Assembly (NCBI GenBank): GCA_009379995.1 | Contig: WHSR01000063.1 | Span: 1-35,318 of the forward strand | Direction: 5' to 3' | Length of the DNA stretch: 35,318 nt | From: Streptosporangiales bacterium | GTDB taxonomy: Bacteria > Actinomycetota > Actinomycetes > Streptosporangiales > WHSR01 | Shown: positions 24,425 through 31,720 of the stretch, one piece after another | Layout: each line of letters opens with the position of its first letter | Numbering within the stretch: position 1 is the first letter of the stretch | Made by a program: the position numbers and the translations under genes | The notes under the pieces: generated by a model | Told to the model about the DNA's origin: nothing | Database searches by the model: none | The model's input: the letters and a program-made list of their open reading frames with translations, nothing else

Positions 24425-24441
24425 AGCCGGCGGTACCTAGG
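24420..24441. terminator. short inverted repeat containing the murJ and AKR stop codons
   Basis: CCTAG (24420-24424) and CTAGG (24437-24441) flank 12 bp with a GCCGGC core. The murJ TAG and the aldo/keto reductase TAG are in the arms. Part of this symmetry is automatic for two facing TAG stops, so the terminator call is weak. Confidence 0.35.
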
Positions 24442-25315
24442 AGATCGTGTCGAGCTTGTGGTACTGCTCGTCGCTCAGCCGGATGGTTGCCGCCGCGACG
24501 TTCTCCTCCAGGTGCCGGATGGAGCCGGTACCGGGAATGGGCAGCACCACCGGGGACCGGCGGAGCAGCCAGGCCAGCGCGAGCTGGGCGGGCGTGGCGG
24601 CATACTCCCGGGCGGCGTCGTCGAGGACCCCGCCGGGGCGGGCGAGCCTGCCGGTCGCTACCGGGAACCACGGTATGAACGCGAGGTTCTCCCGCTCGCA
24701 GTGCTCGAGTACCTCTTCGGAGGCCCGGTTCGTCAGGTTGTAGAGGTTCTGCACGCTCGCGATGTCCGCGATCCTTCGGGCCGCCTCGATCTCCGCGACG
24801 CTGACCTCGGACAGGCCGACGTGCCGTATCTTGCCCTCGTGCTGCATCTCGGCCAGCACGCCGATCTGGTCGGCCAGCGGCACCTGCGGATCGATCCGGT
24901 GCAGCTGGTAGAGCTCGATGCGCTCCAGGCCGAGGCGGCGCAGGCTCATCTCGACCTGTTGGCGCAGGTACTCCGGCCGGCCGAGGGGCACCCACTGCCC
25001 GGGACCGGGCCGGAGCTGGCCGCCCTTGGTGGCGATGACCAGGTCGTCGGGGTAGGGGTGGAGCGCCAGCCTGATCAGCTCCTCGCTGACGTGCGGCCCG
25101 TAGGAGTCGGCGGTGTCGATGAGGTTGACGCCGAGTTCCGGCACGCGGCGCAGTACGCGGATCGCCTCGTCGCGGTCCGGCGGATCGCCCCAGACGCCCG
25201 GTCCGGTGATCCGCATGGCGCCGAACCCCAGGCGGCGCACGGCGAGGTCGCCGCCGAGGGTGAACGTGCCGCTCGCGGCGGCTGGGCTGGTGCCTACGGC
25301 GTTGGCCACTTCCAT
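24437..25315 (-). CDS. aldo/keto reductase
   Basis: 292 residues with the (beta/alpha)8 NADPH-dependent aldo/keto reductase signatures. They are VRRLGFGAMRITGPGVWG at the start, the catalytic tetrad in NLIDTADSYGPHVSEEL (Asp, Tyr), VIATKGG (Lys) and ELYQLHRIDP (His), and the cofactor motif PIPGTGSIRHLEENVAA near the C-terminus. It resembles the YajO/AKR type that reduces small aldehydes; the substrate is unknown. The ATG at 25315 has AGAGGA directly upstream; an in-frame ATG 13 codons earlier would run through a 13-bp direct repeat and is not supported. Just upstream on the same strand lies a stub of a second reductase. Confidence 0.9.
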   Translation of the reverse strand: MEVANAVGTSPAAASGTFTLGGDLAVRRLGFGAMRITGPGVWGDPPDRDEAIRVLRRVPELGVNLIDTADSYGPHVSEELIRLALHPYPDDLVIATKGGQLRPGPGQWVPLGRPEYLRQQVEMSLRRLGLERIELYQLHRIDPQVPLADQIGVLAEMQHEGKIRHVGLSEVSVAEIEAARRIADIASVQNLYNLTNRASEEVLEHCERENLAFIPWFPVATGRLARPGGVLDDAAREYAATPAQLALAWLLRRSPVVLPIPGTGSIRHLEENVAAATIRLSDEQYHKLDTIS

Positions 25316-25321
25316 GTCTCC

Positions 25322-25347
25322 TCTGTTCGTCCCGTCTGTTCGTCCCG
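25322..25347. repeat. 13-bp tandem direct repeat in the AKR leader
   Basis: TCTGTTCGTCCCG occurs twice in succession (25322-25334 and 25335-25347), just upstream of the AKR ribosome site and just downstream of the broken end of the second AKR stub. It may mark a slippage or deletion junction. Confidence 0.8.
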
Positions 25348-25350
25348 TCG

Positions 25351-25452
25351 TCATTGCGCCCTACACCGACTCCGGTCACCGCCGAGCTGCCAGGTGCCGA
25401 ACGCGATCGGGGAGACCTTCAGGCCGGTCATCCCGAGCGTGATGGCTTCCAC
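25351..25452 (-). pseudogene. N-terminal stub of a second aldo/keto reductase
   Basis: From a GTG at 25452 the minus strand reads MEAITLGMTGLKVSPIAFG then TWQLGGD, which is the start of a classic aldo/keto reductase (LGxTGLKVSPIxFGTWQLGG). After about 26 residues the similarity stops and the frame runs RSRCRAQ to a TGA at 25351. The remaining 270-odd residues are absent. It lies in a different frame inside the 3' end of the MFS gene. The fragment is not the beginning of the intact AKR downstream, whose own N-terminus is of another subtype. It is best explained as a deletion remnant. Confidence 0.75.
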
Positions 25453-26653
25453 CGGTTGCTTCTTCCCGTTCCATCGGGTTGCTGGGAGATCCTCTTCTCG
25501 TGAGGGACTCGGCGAGCCACAGCAGCAGGGCCGCCGCGGCGAAGGCCGCGCCGAGCACGGGTACGGCCGGCCAGCCGTACGTCGCGTAGAGGGCCGTCGC
25601 CGAGGCGGACCCGGCCATGCCGCCGACGAAGAACGCCGTCATGTAGCCGGTCGTGATCCGGTTGTGCGCGGCGGCGTCGAGGCGATAGATCTCGCTTTGG
25701 TTGGTGACGTGTACGGCTTGGGCTCCGAAGGTGATGAGGAAGGCGCCGCCGGCAAGGGCCGCCAGGTGATCGCTGCCGACCAGGGCCAGCGCGAGACCGG
25801 CCAGGGCCACCGCGAAGTAGGCCCCGGTGAGCGTCCCGCTGTACCCCTTGTCGGCGAGGCGGCCGGCACGCGGGGCGAGGAGCGCGGCCGGCACGCCGAC
25901 GAGCCCGAACAGCCCGATGGCGGCCTCCCCGAAGCCGTACGGCGGGCGGGCCAGCAGGAACGCAACGGGCGTCCAGAACACACTCACCAGCCCGAACGAC
26001 AGCGCGCCGTACGCCGACCGGCGCTGCAGTACCGGCTCCCGGAGCATCAGGGCGCCGACCGAGCGCAACAGCGACGCATACGACCCGCGGGCCGCGGATG
26101 GCCGGTCCGGCAGCTTGCGATGGAGCAGAATGGTCAACCCCACCGCGAGCACGGCGGACAGCCAGAACACCGAGCGCCATCCGCCGGCGGCGTCGGCGAC
26201 GAGCCCGGCGAGTGTGCGGGCGAGCAGCACGCCGAGCATCAGCCCGGTCATGACCGCACCAACCACCCGGCCGCGGTCCCCGGGCGGCGCGAGCGTCGCG
26301 GCGAACGGCACGAAGATCTGGGCGACCACCGAGGTGACCCCGACAACCGTGATCGCGACGGCCAGCATCCCGATGTTGACCCCGGCCGCGGCGCCGACAA
26401 GGGCGAGCACGGTGCTCAGCATGAGCAGGGTGACCAGACGGCGTCGGTCCAGCCGGTCGGCGAGCGGTACCAGCAGAAGCAGGCCGGCGGCGTACCCGAG
26501 CTGCCCGAGCGTGACCAGCAACCCGGTCTCCGCGGTACCCGCGTGTAGCCCGCGGGCGATGCTGTCCAGCAGCGGTTGGGCGTAGTAGGTGTTGGCGACG
26601 GTCAGTCCGCTGGCGAGCGCGAGCAGGAAGAGGAGCCCTCGGCTCACGCCCAT
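25376..26653 (-). CDS. MFS transporter (multidrug/metabolite efflux type)
   Basis: 425 residues with twelve hydrophobic segments. It starts RGLLFLLALASGLTVANTYY, with AQPLLDSIA next and LVPLADRLDRRRLV as the loop 2-3 major-facilitator motif. The order of the first motifs resembles YnfM/AraJ-like exporters. The ATG at 26653 has AAGGA at good distance. After LAESLTRRGSP the last 35 or so residues are hydrophilic (MEREEATGGSHHARDDRPEG) and arise because the frame reads through DNA that encodes an AKR stub in another frame, so the natural C-terminus has probably been altered. It is divergent from a TetR regulator across a short operator region, which suggests repression by it. Confidence 0.9.
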   Translation of the reverse strand: MGVSRGLLFLLALASGLTVANTYYAQPLLDSIARGLHAGTAETGLLVTLGQLGYAAGLLLLVPLADRLDRRRLVTLLMLSTVLALVGAAAGVNIGMLAVAITVVGVTSVVAQIFVPFAATLAPPGDRGRVVGAVMTGLMLGVLLARTLAGLVADAAGGWRSVFWLSAVLAVGLTILLHRKLPDRPSAARGSYASLLRSVGALMLREPVLQRRSAYGALSFGLVSVFWTPVAFLLARPPYGFGEAAIGLFGLVGVPAALLAPRAGRLADKGYSGTLTGAYFAVALAGLALALVGSDHLAALAGGAFLITFGAQAVHVTNQSEIYRLDAAAHNRITTGYMTAFFVGGMAGSASATALYATYGWPAVPVLGAAFAAAALLLWLAESLTRRGSPSNPMEREEATGGSHHARDDRPEGLPDRVRHLAARR

Positions 26654-26680
26654 GGCGTTTCCTTCATAGATGAATGCCCA

Positions 26681-26707
26681 TTAGAAACTAGACGGCCGGT
26701 TTCGTAA
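26681..26707. promoter_or_regulatory. probable TetR operator in the MFS/TetR divergent promoter
   Basis: TTAGAAAC (26681-26688) and GTTTCGTAA (26699-26707) form an interrupted inverted repeat with GAAAC/GTTTC arms spaced by 10 bp, in the 71-bp region between the divergent MFS and TetR genes. Position and symmetry fit an autoregulatory TetR site. Confidence 0.5.
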
Positions 26708-26724
26708 TCAGTACGCTCAACTTC

Positions 26725-27333
26725 ATGGGTGCCACGGCTATTCCCGAGCCGGTGCGGCGCGGGCGCCCCCGCAGCGAGCGTGCACACCGGGCGATCCTGC
26801 GAGCGGCCGCGGAGCTGCTGGCAGAACGTGGCCTGCGGGGGATGAGTGCCGGCGACATCGCCGCCCGCGCGAAGGTGAGCAAGGCCACCATCTACCGGTG
26901 GTGGGATTCCAAGGAGGCCGTCGCCCTCGACGCCTTCCTCGCGGAGCTATCGGGCGAGGAGGCGCCGGTGCCCGACACCGGGTCGCTTGCCGGTGACCTG
27001 AAGGCGAGCCTGCGGACACGCATCCGGCTTCTCGCGCGGAGGCCGGTGATCGGGCGCACGCAGGCCGCTCTGGTGGCCGAGACGCAGACCGATCCGCGGC
27101 TGCGCGAGGCCTACCTGGCCCACGTCATGCGGCCCCTTCGGCAACAGGGTCGGGACATGTTCGCCAAGGCCGTCGACCGCGGCGAGGTCCCGGCCGACAC
27201 CGAGGTCGACCTGGCGCTCGACCTGATCTACGGCGCGCTCTACCACCGGCTGTTCCAGGGACACGCGCCCCTCGACGACCACTTCGCGGTCGCCGCCGTC
27301 GACCTCATCGTGCGCGGGCTCCGGCGCCCGTGA
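26725..27333 (+). CDS. TetR/AcrR-family transcriptional regulator
   Basis: 202 residues. The N-terminal helix-turn-helix reads HRAILRAAAELLAERGLRGM, then SAGDIAARAKVSKATIYRWW, the standard TetR DNA-binding domain. The C-terminal ligand domain (RTQAALVAETQTDPRLREAY; FAKAVDRGEVPADTEVDLAL; LIYGALYHRLF) matches the TetR_C_16-type class. The ATG at 26725 has no recognisable Shine-Dalgarno and lies shortly after the operator, so the mRNA may be leaderless. It is expected to repress the divergent MFS exporter and itself; the inducer is unknown. Confidence 0.92.
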   Translation: MGATAIPEPVRRGRPRSERAHRAILRAAAELLAERGLRGMSAGDIAARAKVSKATIYRWWDSKEAVALDAFLAELSGEEAPVPDTGSLAGDLKASLRTRIRLLARRPVIGRTQAALVAETQTDPRLREAYLAHVMRPLRQQGRDMFAKAVDRGEVPADTEVDLALDLIYGALYHRLFQGHAPLDDHFAVAAVDLIVRGLRRP

Positions 27334-27384
27334 CACGGCATCCATGACGGGGGCCGCCGTGCCCGCGAAGATGTGACGTTAGCA

Positions 27385-27414
27385 TTGACGGTCGTCGCAG
27401 GAGAGTCGAATACT
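27385..27414 (+). promoter_or_regulatory. possible promoter of the MetE-C-type methyltransferase gene
   Basis: TTGACG (27385-27390) and AATACT (27409-27414) are separated by 18 bp, about 60 bp before the ATG at 27474. The -35 is one base off consensus; the -10 is weak. Confidence 0.4.
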
Positions 27415-27473
27415 GAGGTCATCTGGTTCACCCACGCTACGGGCGTGACCCGGAGATCACTGAGAGGAACGCC

Positions 27474-28590
27474 ATGCCTGCTCGTACGACGCCCCCGTTT
27501 CGGGCGGATCATGTCGGCAGCCTGCTGCGCCCGCCGGAGCTGCTGAAAGCGCGGGAGGACTTCGGTGCCGGACGTATCTCGGCGGAGCAATTGCGCGCTG
27601 CGGAGGACGAGGCGATCCGCGCCGTGGTGAAGATGCAGGAGGACGTCGGGCTGCAGTCGGTCACCGACGGGGAGTTCCGCCGCGCCTCCTGGCACATGGA
27701 CTTCATCTACCAGCTGGGTGGAGTCTCCCCGGCCGAGGAACACATGAAGGTGGTGTTCCGGAACGAGGCGGGGACGCTCGAGTTCAGCCCTGCCAAGATG
27801 CAGGTGAACGGCAAGGTGAACCTGGAGAAGACCATCTTCGGCGACCACTTCGAGTTCCTCAAAGGGCTCGCCACGACTGCCACGCCGAAGCTGACGATCC
27901 CGTCGCCGAGCATGGTGCACTACCGGGGCGGCGCGGCGGCGATCGACCAGAACGTCTATCCCGACATCGACGAGTTCTGGAGCGATCTGAGCGCCGCCTA
28001 CGCCGAGGAGGTGCGGCGTCTGGCCGACCTGGGCTGCACCTACCTGCAGTTCGACGACACCAGCCTGGCCTACCTCAACGACCCGGCACAGCGCGCGGAG
28101 CTCGCGGAGCGCGGTGACGACGCCGAGCATCTGCACCTTCGTTACATCAACCAGATCAACGCCGCGCTGGCGAACAGGCCGGAGGGCATGACGATCACGA
28201 CGCACATGTGTCGGGGCAACTTCCGCTCGTCCTGGGTCGCCGAGGGCGGCTACGACTTCGTCGCCGAGGCGATGTTCAACGAGCTGGCGGTGGACGGCTT
28301 CTTCATGGAGTGGGACGACGCGCTCCGGTGGGTTCGAGCCGTTGCGGTTCGTACCCAAGGGGAAGCTGATCGTGCTTGGCCTCGTCACCACCAAGCGCGG
28401 CGAGCTGGAGTCCAAGGACCTCCTCAAGCGGCGGATCGAGGAGGCCAGCCGCTTCGTGCCGCTGGACCAGCTGTGCCTGTCCCCGCAGTGCGGGTTCTCC
28501 TCCACCGTTGAGGGCAACACGCTGACCCACCAGGAGCAGGTCGACAAGCTTCGGCTGATCGTCGAAACCGCCAAGGAGGTCTGGGGGTAG
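27474..28590 (+). pseudogene. cobalamin-independent methionine synthase-like (MetE C-domain) methyltransferase, frameshift
   Basis: About 372 residues corrected, the size of single-domain MetE-C relatives (YxjG type). The ATG at 27474 has GAGAGGAA upstream. It begins PFRADHVGSLLRPPELL and continues with LQSVTDGEFRRASWHMDF, TYLQFDDTSLAYL and the zinc-site TTHMCRGNFRSSW (His, Cys) and GFFMEWDD (Glu). Near 28320-28326 the frame breaks. FEPLRFVPKGKLIVLGLVTT and the last zinc ligand (QLCLSPQCGFSS) continue in another frame to 28590. A lost GC dinucleotide in GACGCGCTCC restores DDARSGGFEPLRF. Such enzymes transfer methyl groups to thiols; without the MetE N-domain, methylfolate-dependent synthesis is uncertain. 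It may be a sequence error. Confidence 0.85.
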
Positions 28591-28608
28591 GCCCGCGTAC
28601 CGGGCCTA
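28588..28608. terminator. 21-bp hairpin formed by two convergent gene ends
   Basis: TAGGCCCG (28588-28595), a 5-nt loop and CGGGCCTA (28601-28608) form a perfect 8-bp stem. The left TAG is the stop of the methyltransferase gene and the right CTA is the stop of the response regulator gene on the other strand, so the hairpin consists of both gene ends. It is a compact bidirectional terminator. Confidence 0.7.
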
Positions 28609-29280
28609 CCCACCGCGCGCGGCGCCCCTCGGGGTGACCAAGCCGGATTCGTAGGCGAAGACGACGAGCTGGGCGCGGTCGCGGGCGTGCAGCTTGGTCA
28701 TCGCCCGGCTGACATGGGTCTTGGCGGTGGTCGGGCTGATCACCATGTAAGCGGCGATCTCTTCGTTGGACAGGCCGCGGGCGACCAGCGCCACCACCTC
28801 GCGTTCACGGTTGGTGAGGATCTCCAGCCCGGCTCCGGATGACCCGTCCGGTGGCCGGGAGACGAACTCGCTGATCAGCCTGCGGGTGATGGAGGGGGAC
28901 AGCAGCGCGTCCCCCCGGGCGGCGACCCGCACCGCCTGGAGTAGGTCGGCGGGCTCGGTGTCCTTGACGAGGAATCCGCTCGCACCCGCGCGCAGGGCAT
29001 TGAAGACGTACTCGTCGAGGCCGTAGTTGGTCAGGATCACCACATGTACACCGGCCAGGCGCCCGTCGGCGGCGATCTGCCGGGTCCCCTCGATGCCGTC
29101 CAGCACGGGCATCTGGATGTCGACGAGGGCGACGTCGGGTACGTGCCGGACGGCGAGCGCCACGCCCTGTTCCCCGTCGGCGGCCTCGTCGACCACCTCG
29201 ATGTCGTCCTCGGCGTCGAGCAAGGCGCGAAACCCGGCGCGGATCAGCGTCTGGTCGTCGACGAGCAGTACGCGGATCAT
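28606..29280 (-). CDS. NarL/LuxR-type response regulator
   Basis: 224 residues. The receiver domain starts MIRVLLVDDQTLIRAGFRAL, with phosphoacceptor Asp54 in VALVDIQMPVLDG and the switch Lys in GFLVKDTEPADLL. The C-terminal LuxR helix-turn-helix is LTNREREVVALVARGLSNEE then IAAYMVISPTTAKTHVSRAM. The ATG at 29280 overlaps the kinase stop (ATGA), so the pair is coupled. Its likely target is the palindrome at 30478-30501 in front of its own operon and the divergent membrane-protein operon (inference). Output is by DNA binding as a dimer after phosphorylation. Confidence 0.94.
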   Translation of the reverse strand: MIRVLLVDDQTLIRAGFRALLDAEDDIEVVDEAADGEQGVALAVRHVPDVALVDIQMPVLDGIEGTRQIAADGRLAGVHVVILTNYGLDEYVFNALRAGASGFLVKDTEPADLLQAVRVAARGDALLSPSITRRLISEFVSRPPDGSSGAGLEILTNREREVVALVARGLSNEEIAAYMVISPTTAKTHVSRAMTKLHARDRAQLVVFAYESGLVTPRGAARGG

Positions 29281-30422
29281 TGCTCGCTCGCCTGCGACGA
29301 GCCGTTCAGCGGAAGCTCGGCCCGTACCGTGAAGCCGCCCTCGGGTCGGGGCTCGGCGCGCAGCTGTCCGCCGAGGGCCGTGACCCGTTCGCGCATGCCG
29401 AGCAGCCCGACACCGGGTGCCGGGGCGGCGGCGTCGGTGGCCCGTCCGTCGTCGTCCACCTGAATGGTCAGCCCGTCCGAGCCATAGTCGACGTGTACCG
29501 ACGCAGTTGCCGGACCGGCGTGCCGGGTGATGTTGGTGAGCGCCTCCTGGATGATCCGGTAGGCGGCCCGATCGACGTCCGTCGGCAGCCGGCGTTGTTC
29601 CCCGCTGACCGTGACGGTGGCCGGCAGGCCTGCCGACCGCGCCCGTTCCACCAGGTCGTGTAGGCGAGCGAGCCCGTTGCCCCTCGACTCGTCCTCGGCG
29701 TCGTCGATCTCGTTCGTGCGCAGCACGTCCAGGGTCGCGCGCAACTCCCGCATCGCCTCGCCGCTGGCCTCCTGGACGGCGAGCAGCGCGTCGGGGACCT
29801 CCTCGCCTCGCTTGCGGGCGAGGTGGACGGCGACTCCGGCCTGGACCTTGATGATCGAGATGTTGTGGGTGAGCGAGTCGTGCAGCTCCCGCGCGATCCG
29901 CACCCGCTCGTCGGCGGCCCGGCGGCGCGCCGCTTCCTCCCGGCCACGTTCGGCCTCGGTCGCCCGCCGCTCGACCTGGTGCAGGTATGCCTGGCGAGCC
30001 CGGGCGACTTCGCCCAGCACTCCGGCGGCGACGAACCAGCCGATCGGGAGGATCCCTTCCCGGATCGGATTGCTCACCATCGCCAGGGCGATGAAGGGGA
30101 CACTCGCGGCGACCGCTACCAGGCGGTGTCCGGCGGCGACGGCCGCATAGACGGCGATCAGCACCGGGATCACGGCGATGACGTCCGGGCCGACCCGGAG
30201 TAGGTAGCCAAGGATGCACGCCGCGCTGACAAGCAGGACGGTCCGGGGCGCCCGGCTGTGCGCGACGAGCACCAGCGTGCCGGCCACCAGCAGCACGTAG
30301 TCCAGTGCGCCCGCTCCGCTGGACGCGAGCGCGGCGTTGGCCAGCACCAGGCCCGCGGCACCGACCGCCAGCCCGGCGTCCACGACGTGGCCCCGCCATC
30401 CGAGCCCGAGTTCGATGCCCAT
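29277..30422 (-). CDS. HisKA_3 sensor histidine kinase
   Basis: 381 residues. Five or six membrane segments fill residues about 10-135 with no sizeable extracellular domain, so it is of the intramembrane-sensing type. A coiled linker (ERRATEAERGREEAARRRAA) leads to the dimerisation and phosphotransfer segment RIARELHDSLTHNISI (His181) and a HATPase_c domain with the N-box AYRIIQEALTNITRHAG, VDDDGRA and PGVGLLGMRERVTALGGQL. It starts at the ATG at 30422. It partners the response regulator encoded in overlap downstream. The signal is unknown. Confidence 0.94.
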   Translation of the reverse strand: MGIELGLGWRGHVVDAGLAVGAAGLVLANAALASSGAGALDYVLLVAGTLVLVAHSRAPRTVLLVSAACILGYLLRVGPDVIAVIPVLIAVYAAVAAGHRLVAVAASVPFIALAMVSNPIREGILPIGWFVAAGVLGEVARARQAYLHQVERRATEAERGREEAARRRAADERVRIARELHDSLTHNISIIKVQAGVAVHLARKRGEEVPDALLAVQEASGEAMRELRATLDVLRTNEIDDAEDESRGNGLARLHDLVERARSAGLPATVTVSGEQRRLPTDVDRAAYRIIQEALTNITRHAGPATASVHVDYGSDGLTIQVDDDGRATDAAAPAPGVGLLGMRERVTALGGQLRAEPRPEGGFTVRAELPLNGSSQASEQ

Positions 30423-30477
30423 ATACGAACAGTAGACGGGGCTCTGACCGCCTGCCTCCCCCGGCGGGAGGGGATGA

Positions 30478-30501
30478 GATCTACTTCAGGCGAAGTAGAT
30501 C
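30478..30501. promoter_or_regulatory. perfect 10-bp-arm palindrome between two-component operon and divergent membrane-protein operon
   Basis: GATCTACTTC-AGGC-GAAGTAGATC (24 bp) has perfect arms with a 4-bp spacer. It lies 56 bp upstream of the kinase start and about 85 bp upstream of the membrane-protein start. Because genes leave it on both sides it is unlikely to be a terminator, and a NarL-type regulator dimer site is the obvious candidate. Confidence 0.6.
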
Positions 30502-30588
30502 CGGACGGTGCTGCGTCTCGTGTGGTAGCCGCAGATGCCTTCCTACGTGCGACGACGGTGCGCCGGCCGGGCCGTCAGCATCGTGGCC

Positions 30589-31083
30589 ATGAACCTGTCT
30601 CAGCGGTGGCGCAGGCCGCTGCTCACCCTCCACGTCGTCGCGGCCGTCAGCCTGATCGGCACGGACCTGGTGCTGGTGGCGCTGGGGATCTCCGGCGTGC
30701 GCGGGGCGGACCCGCGGACCGTCTACCCAGCCGCGTACCTGGTGGAGGCGTGGCTGGTCGCGCCGCTTGTGGTGGTCGCCCTCGGCACCGGCGTATTGCA
30801 GGCAGTCCTGTTGCCGTGGGGCCTGGTGAGGTACTGGTGGGTGACGATCAAGCTGACGACCACGGCTGTCTTCACGGTCCTCGTCGTCTTCGCGCTCATT
30901 CCCAGGCTGGCCGCGTCCGCGGACGCCGCAATGGCCGCCGAGACGTTTACCGCCGCCGCGCGCCTGCCGCTGGCGCTCGTCCCGTCGTTGGCGGTCGCGG
31001 TACTCGTGCTGAACGTGGTCCTCGGAATCTATAAACCTGGCTGGCGAATCCAGCGAGTTTCACGAAGGGAGCTACTCCGATGA
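30589..31083 (+). CDS. four-helix membrane protein (DUF2269-like)
   Basis: About 164 residues with four membrane helices: LLTLHVVAAVSLIGTDLVLV, LVAPLVVVALGTGVLQAVLL, VTIKLTTTAVFTVLVVFALI and LVPSLAVAVLVLNVVLGIY. The LHVVAAVSLIGTD start and WVTIKL loop recall small DUF2269-type membrane proteins of unknown role. The start is uncertain: ATG 30589 is taken because it is closest to the first helix; ATG 30535 would add 18 basic residues, and neither has a clear Shine-Dalgarno. It overlaps the tautomerase-YHS gene by ATGA, implying one functional unit, probably controlled by the divergent two-component system. Confidence 0.75.
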   Translation: MNLSQRWRRPLLTLHVVAAVSLIGTDLVLVALGISGVRGADPRTVYPAAYLVEAWLVAPLVVVALGTGVLQAVLLPWGLVRYWWVTIKLTTTAVFTVLVVFALIPRLAASADAAMAAETFTAAARLPLALVPSLAVAVLVLNVVLGIYKPGWRIQRVSRRELLR

Positions 31084-31715
31084 TGTTCATCGAACTGTTC
31101 GTGCCCAGGGGTGCCCTCGGCGAGGAACAACGCCGTCGCCTGAGCGGACGGCTCATCACCGAGTTCATGACGGAGGAAGAGGAGGAGAGTGCGCCCGCCG
31201 CGGTGATCGAGGCCGGCTATGCCATCTGGCAGGTCGTCGTGCACGAAACGGACACGTGGATCGTCGGTGGACGAGCACTCGATCCGACCGAGCCACCCCG
31301 CTACGTCGTACGGGTGAGTGTGCCCGGCTCGTGGCGCAAGGACATGAGCGCCGAGATCATCTCGCGCGTCACCCGGGTGCTCGCGGAGGCCGACGAGGAC
31401 CCGCAGCGGCTGTACCGGGAGCCGCACGCGTGGGTGCACGTCGTCGGCATCCCCGAGGGCAGCTGCGGTGCCTTCGGCCGGGTGATGGGGTCGAACGACA
31501 TCGTCAAGCTGATAACCAAGCCGTTCCGCGAATCCCCGGACAGGGACGCACTCATCGAGGTGGCCGCGCCGGGAACTGCCGTCGACCCGATCTGCGGCAT
31601 GACCGTGCCGCTGACCGACGCGGCCATCACCTCGGAGCACCACGGCAGGAGCTATGCCTTCTGCAGTCCCGGATGTCGCGCGGTCTTCGTGGAGGAGCAG
31701 CGCGCGGCCGGGTGA
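31080..31715 (+). CDS. tautomerase-like tandem domain fused to a C-terminal YHS domain
   Basis: 211 residues. Residues 1-70 and about 75-150 look like two 4-oxalocrotonate-tautomerase-type beta-alpha-beta units (MFIELFVPRGALGEEQRRRL; PPRYVVRVSVPGSWRKDMSA). The usual catalytic Pro after the initiator Met is missing in the first unit, and in the second the Pro is internal. Residues about 165-205 are a YHS domain (VDPICGMTVPLTD then SYAFCSPGCRAVF) with three Cys suited to metal binding. The fusion is unusual. The ATG at 31080 overlaps the membrane-protein stop, with GAAGGGA upstream. A role in metal or redox sensing or in small-molecule chemistry at the membrane is inference only. Confidence 0.82.
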   Translation: MMFIELFVPRGALGEEQRRRLSGRLITEFMTEEEEESAPAAVIEAGYAIWQVVVHETDTWIVGGRALDPTEPPRYVVRVSVPGSWRKDMSAEIISRVTRVLAEADEDPQRLYREPHAWVHVVGIPEGSCGAFGRVMGSNDIVKLITKPFRESPDRDALIEVAAPGTAVDPICGMTVPLTDAAITSEHHGRSYAFCSPGCRAVFVEEQRAAG

Positions 31716-31720
31716 TTCCT

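Noticed and set aside
24458..26548. A 696-codon open frame on the plus strand opposite the AKR and MFS genes
   Set aside because: It has low-complexity Arg/Gly/Gln-rich content and spans the AKR-MFS boundary, which real genes on the other strand explain.
27334..27361. CACGGC ... GCCGTG inverted repeat after the TetR gene as a terminator
   Set aside because: The stem is 6 bp with a 16-nt loop in a GC-rich context, not distinguishable from chance. It is left out of the feature list.
27415..27473. A possible riboswitch or leader structure before the MetE-C-type gene (CACGC-TACGG-GCGTG hairpin)
   Set aside because: The stem is only five pairs, and I see none of the conserved cores of SAM, SAH or cobalamin riboswitches.
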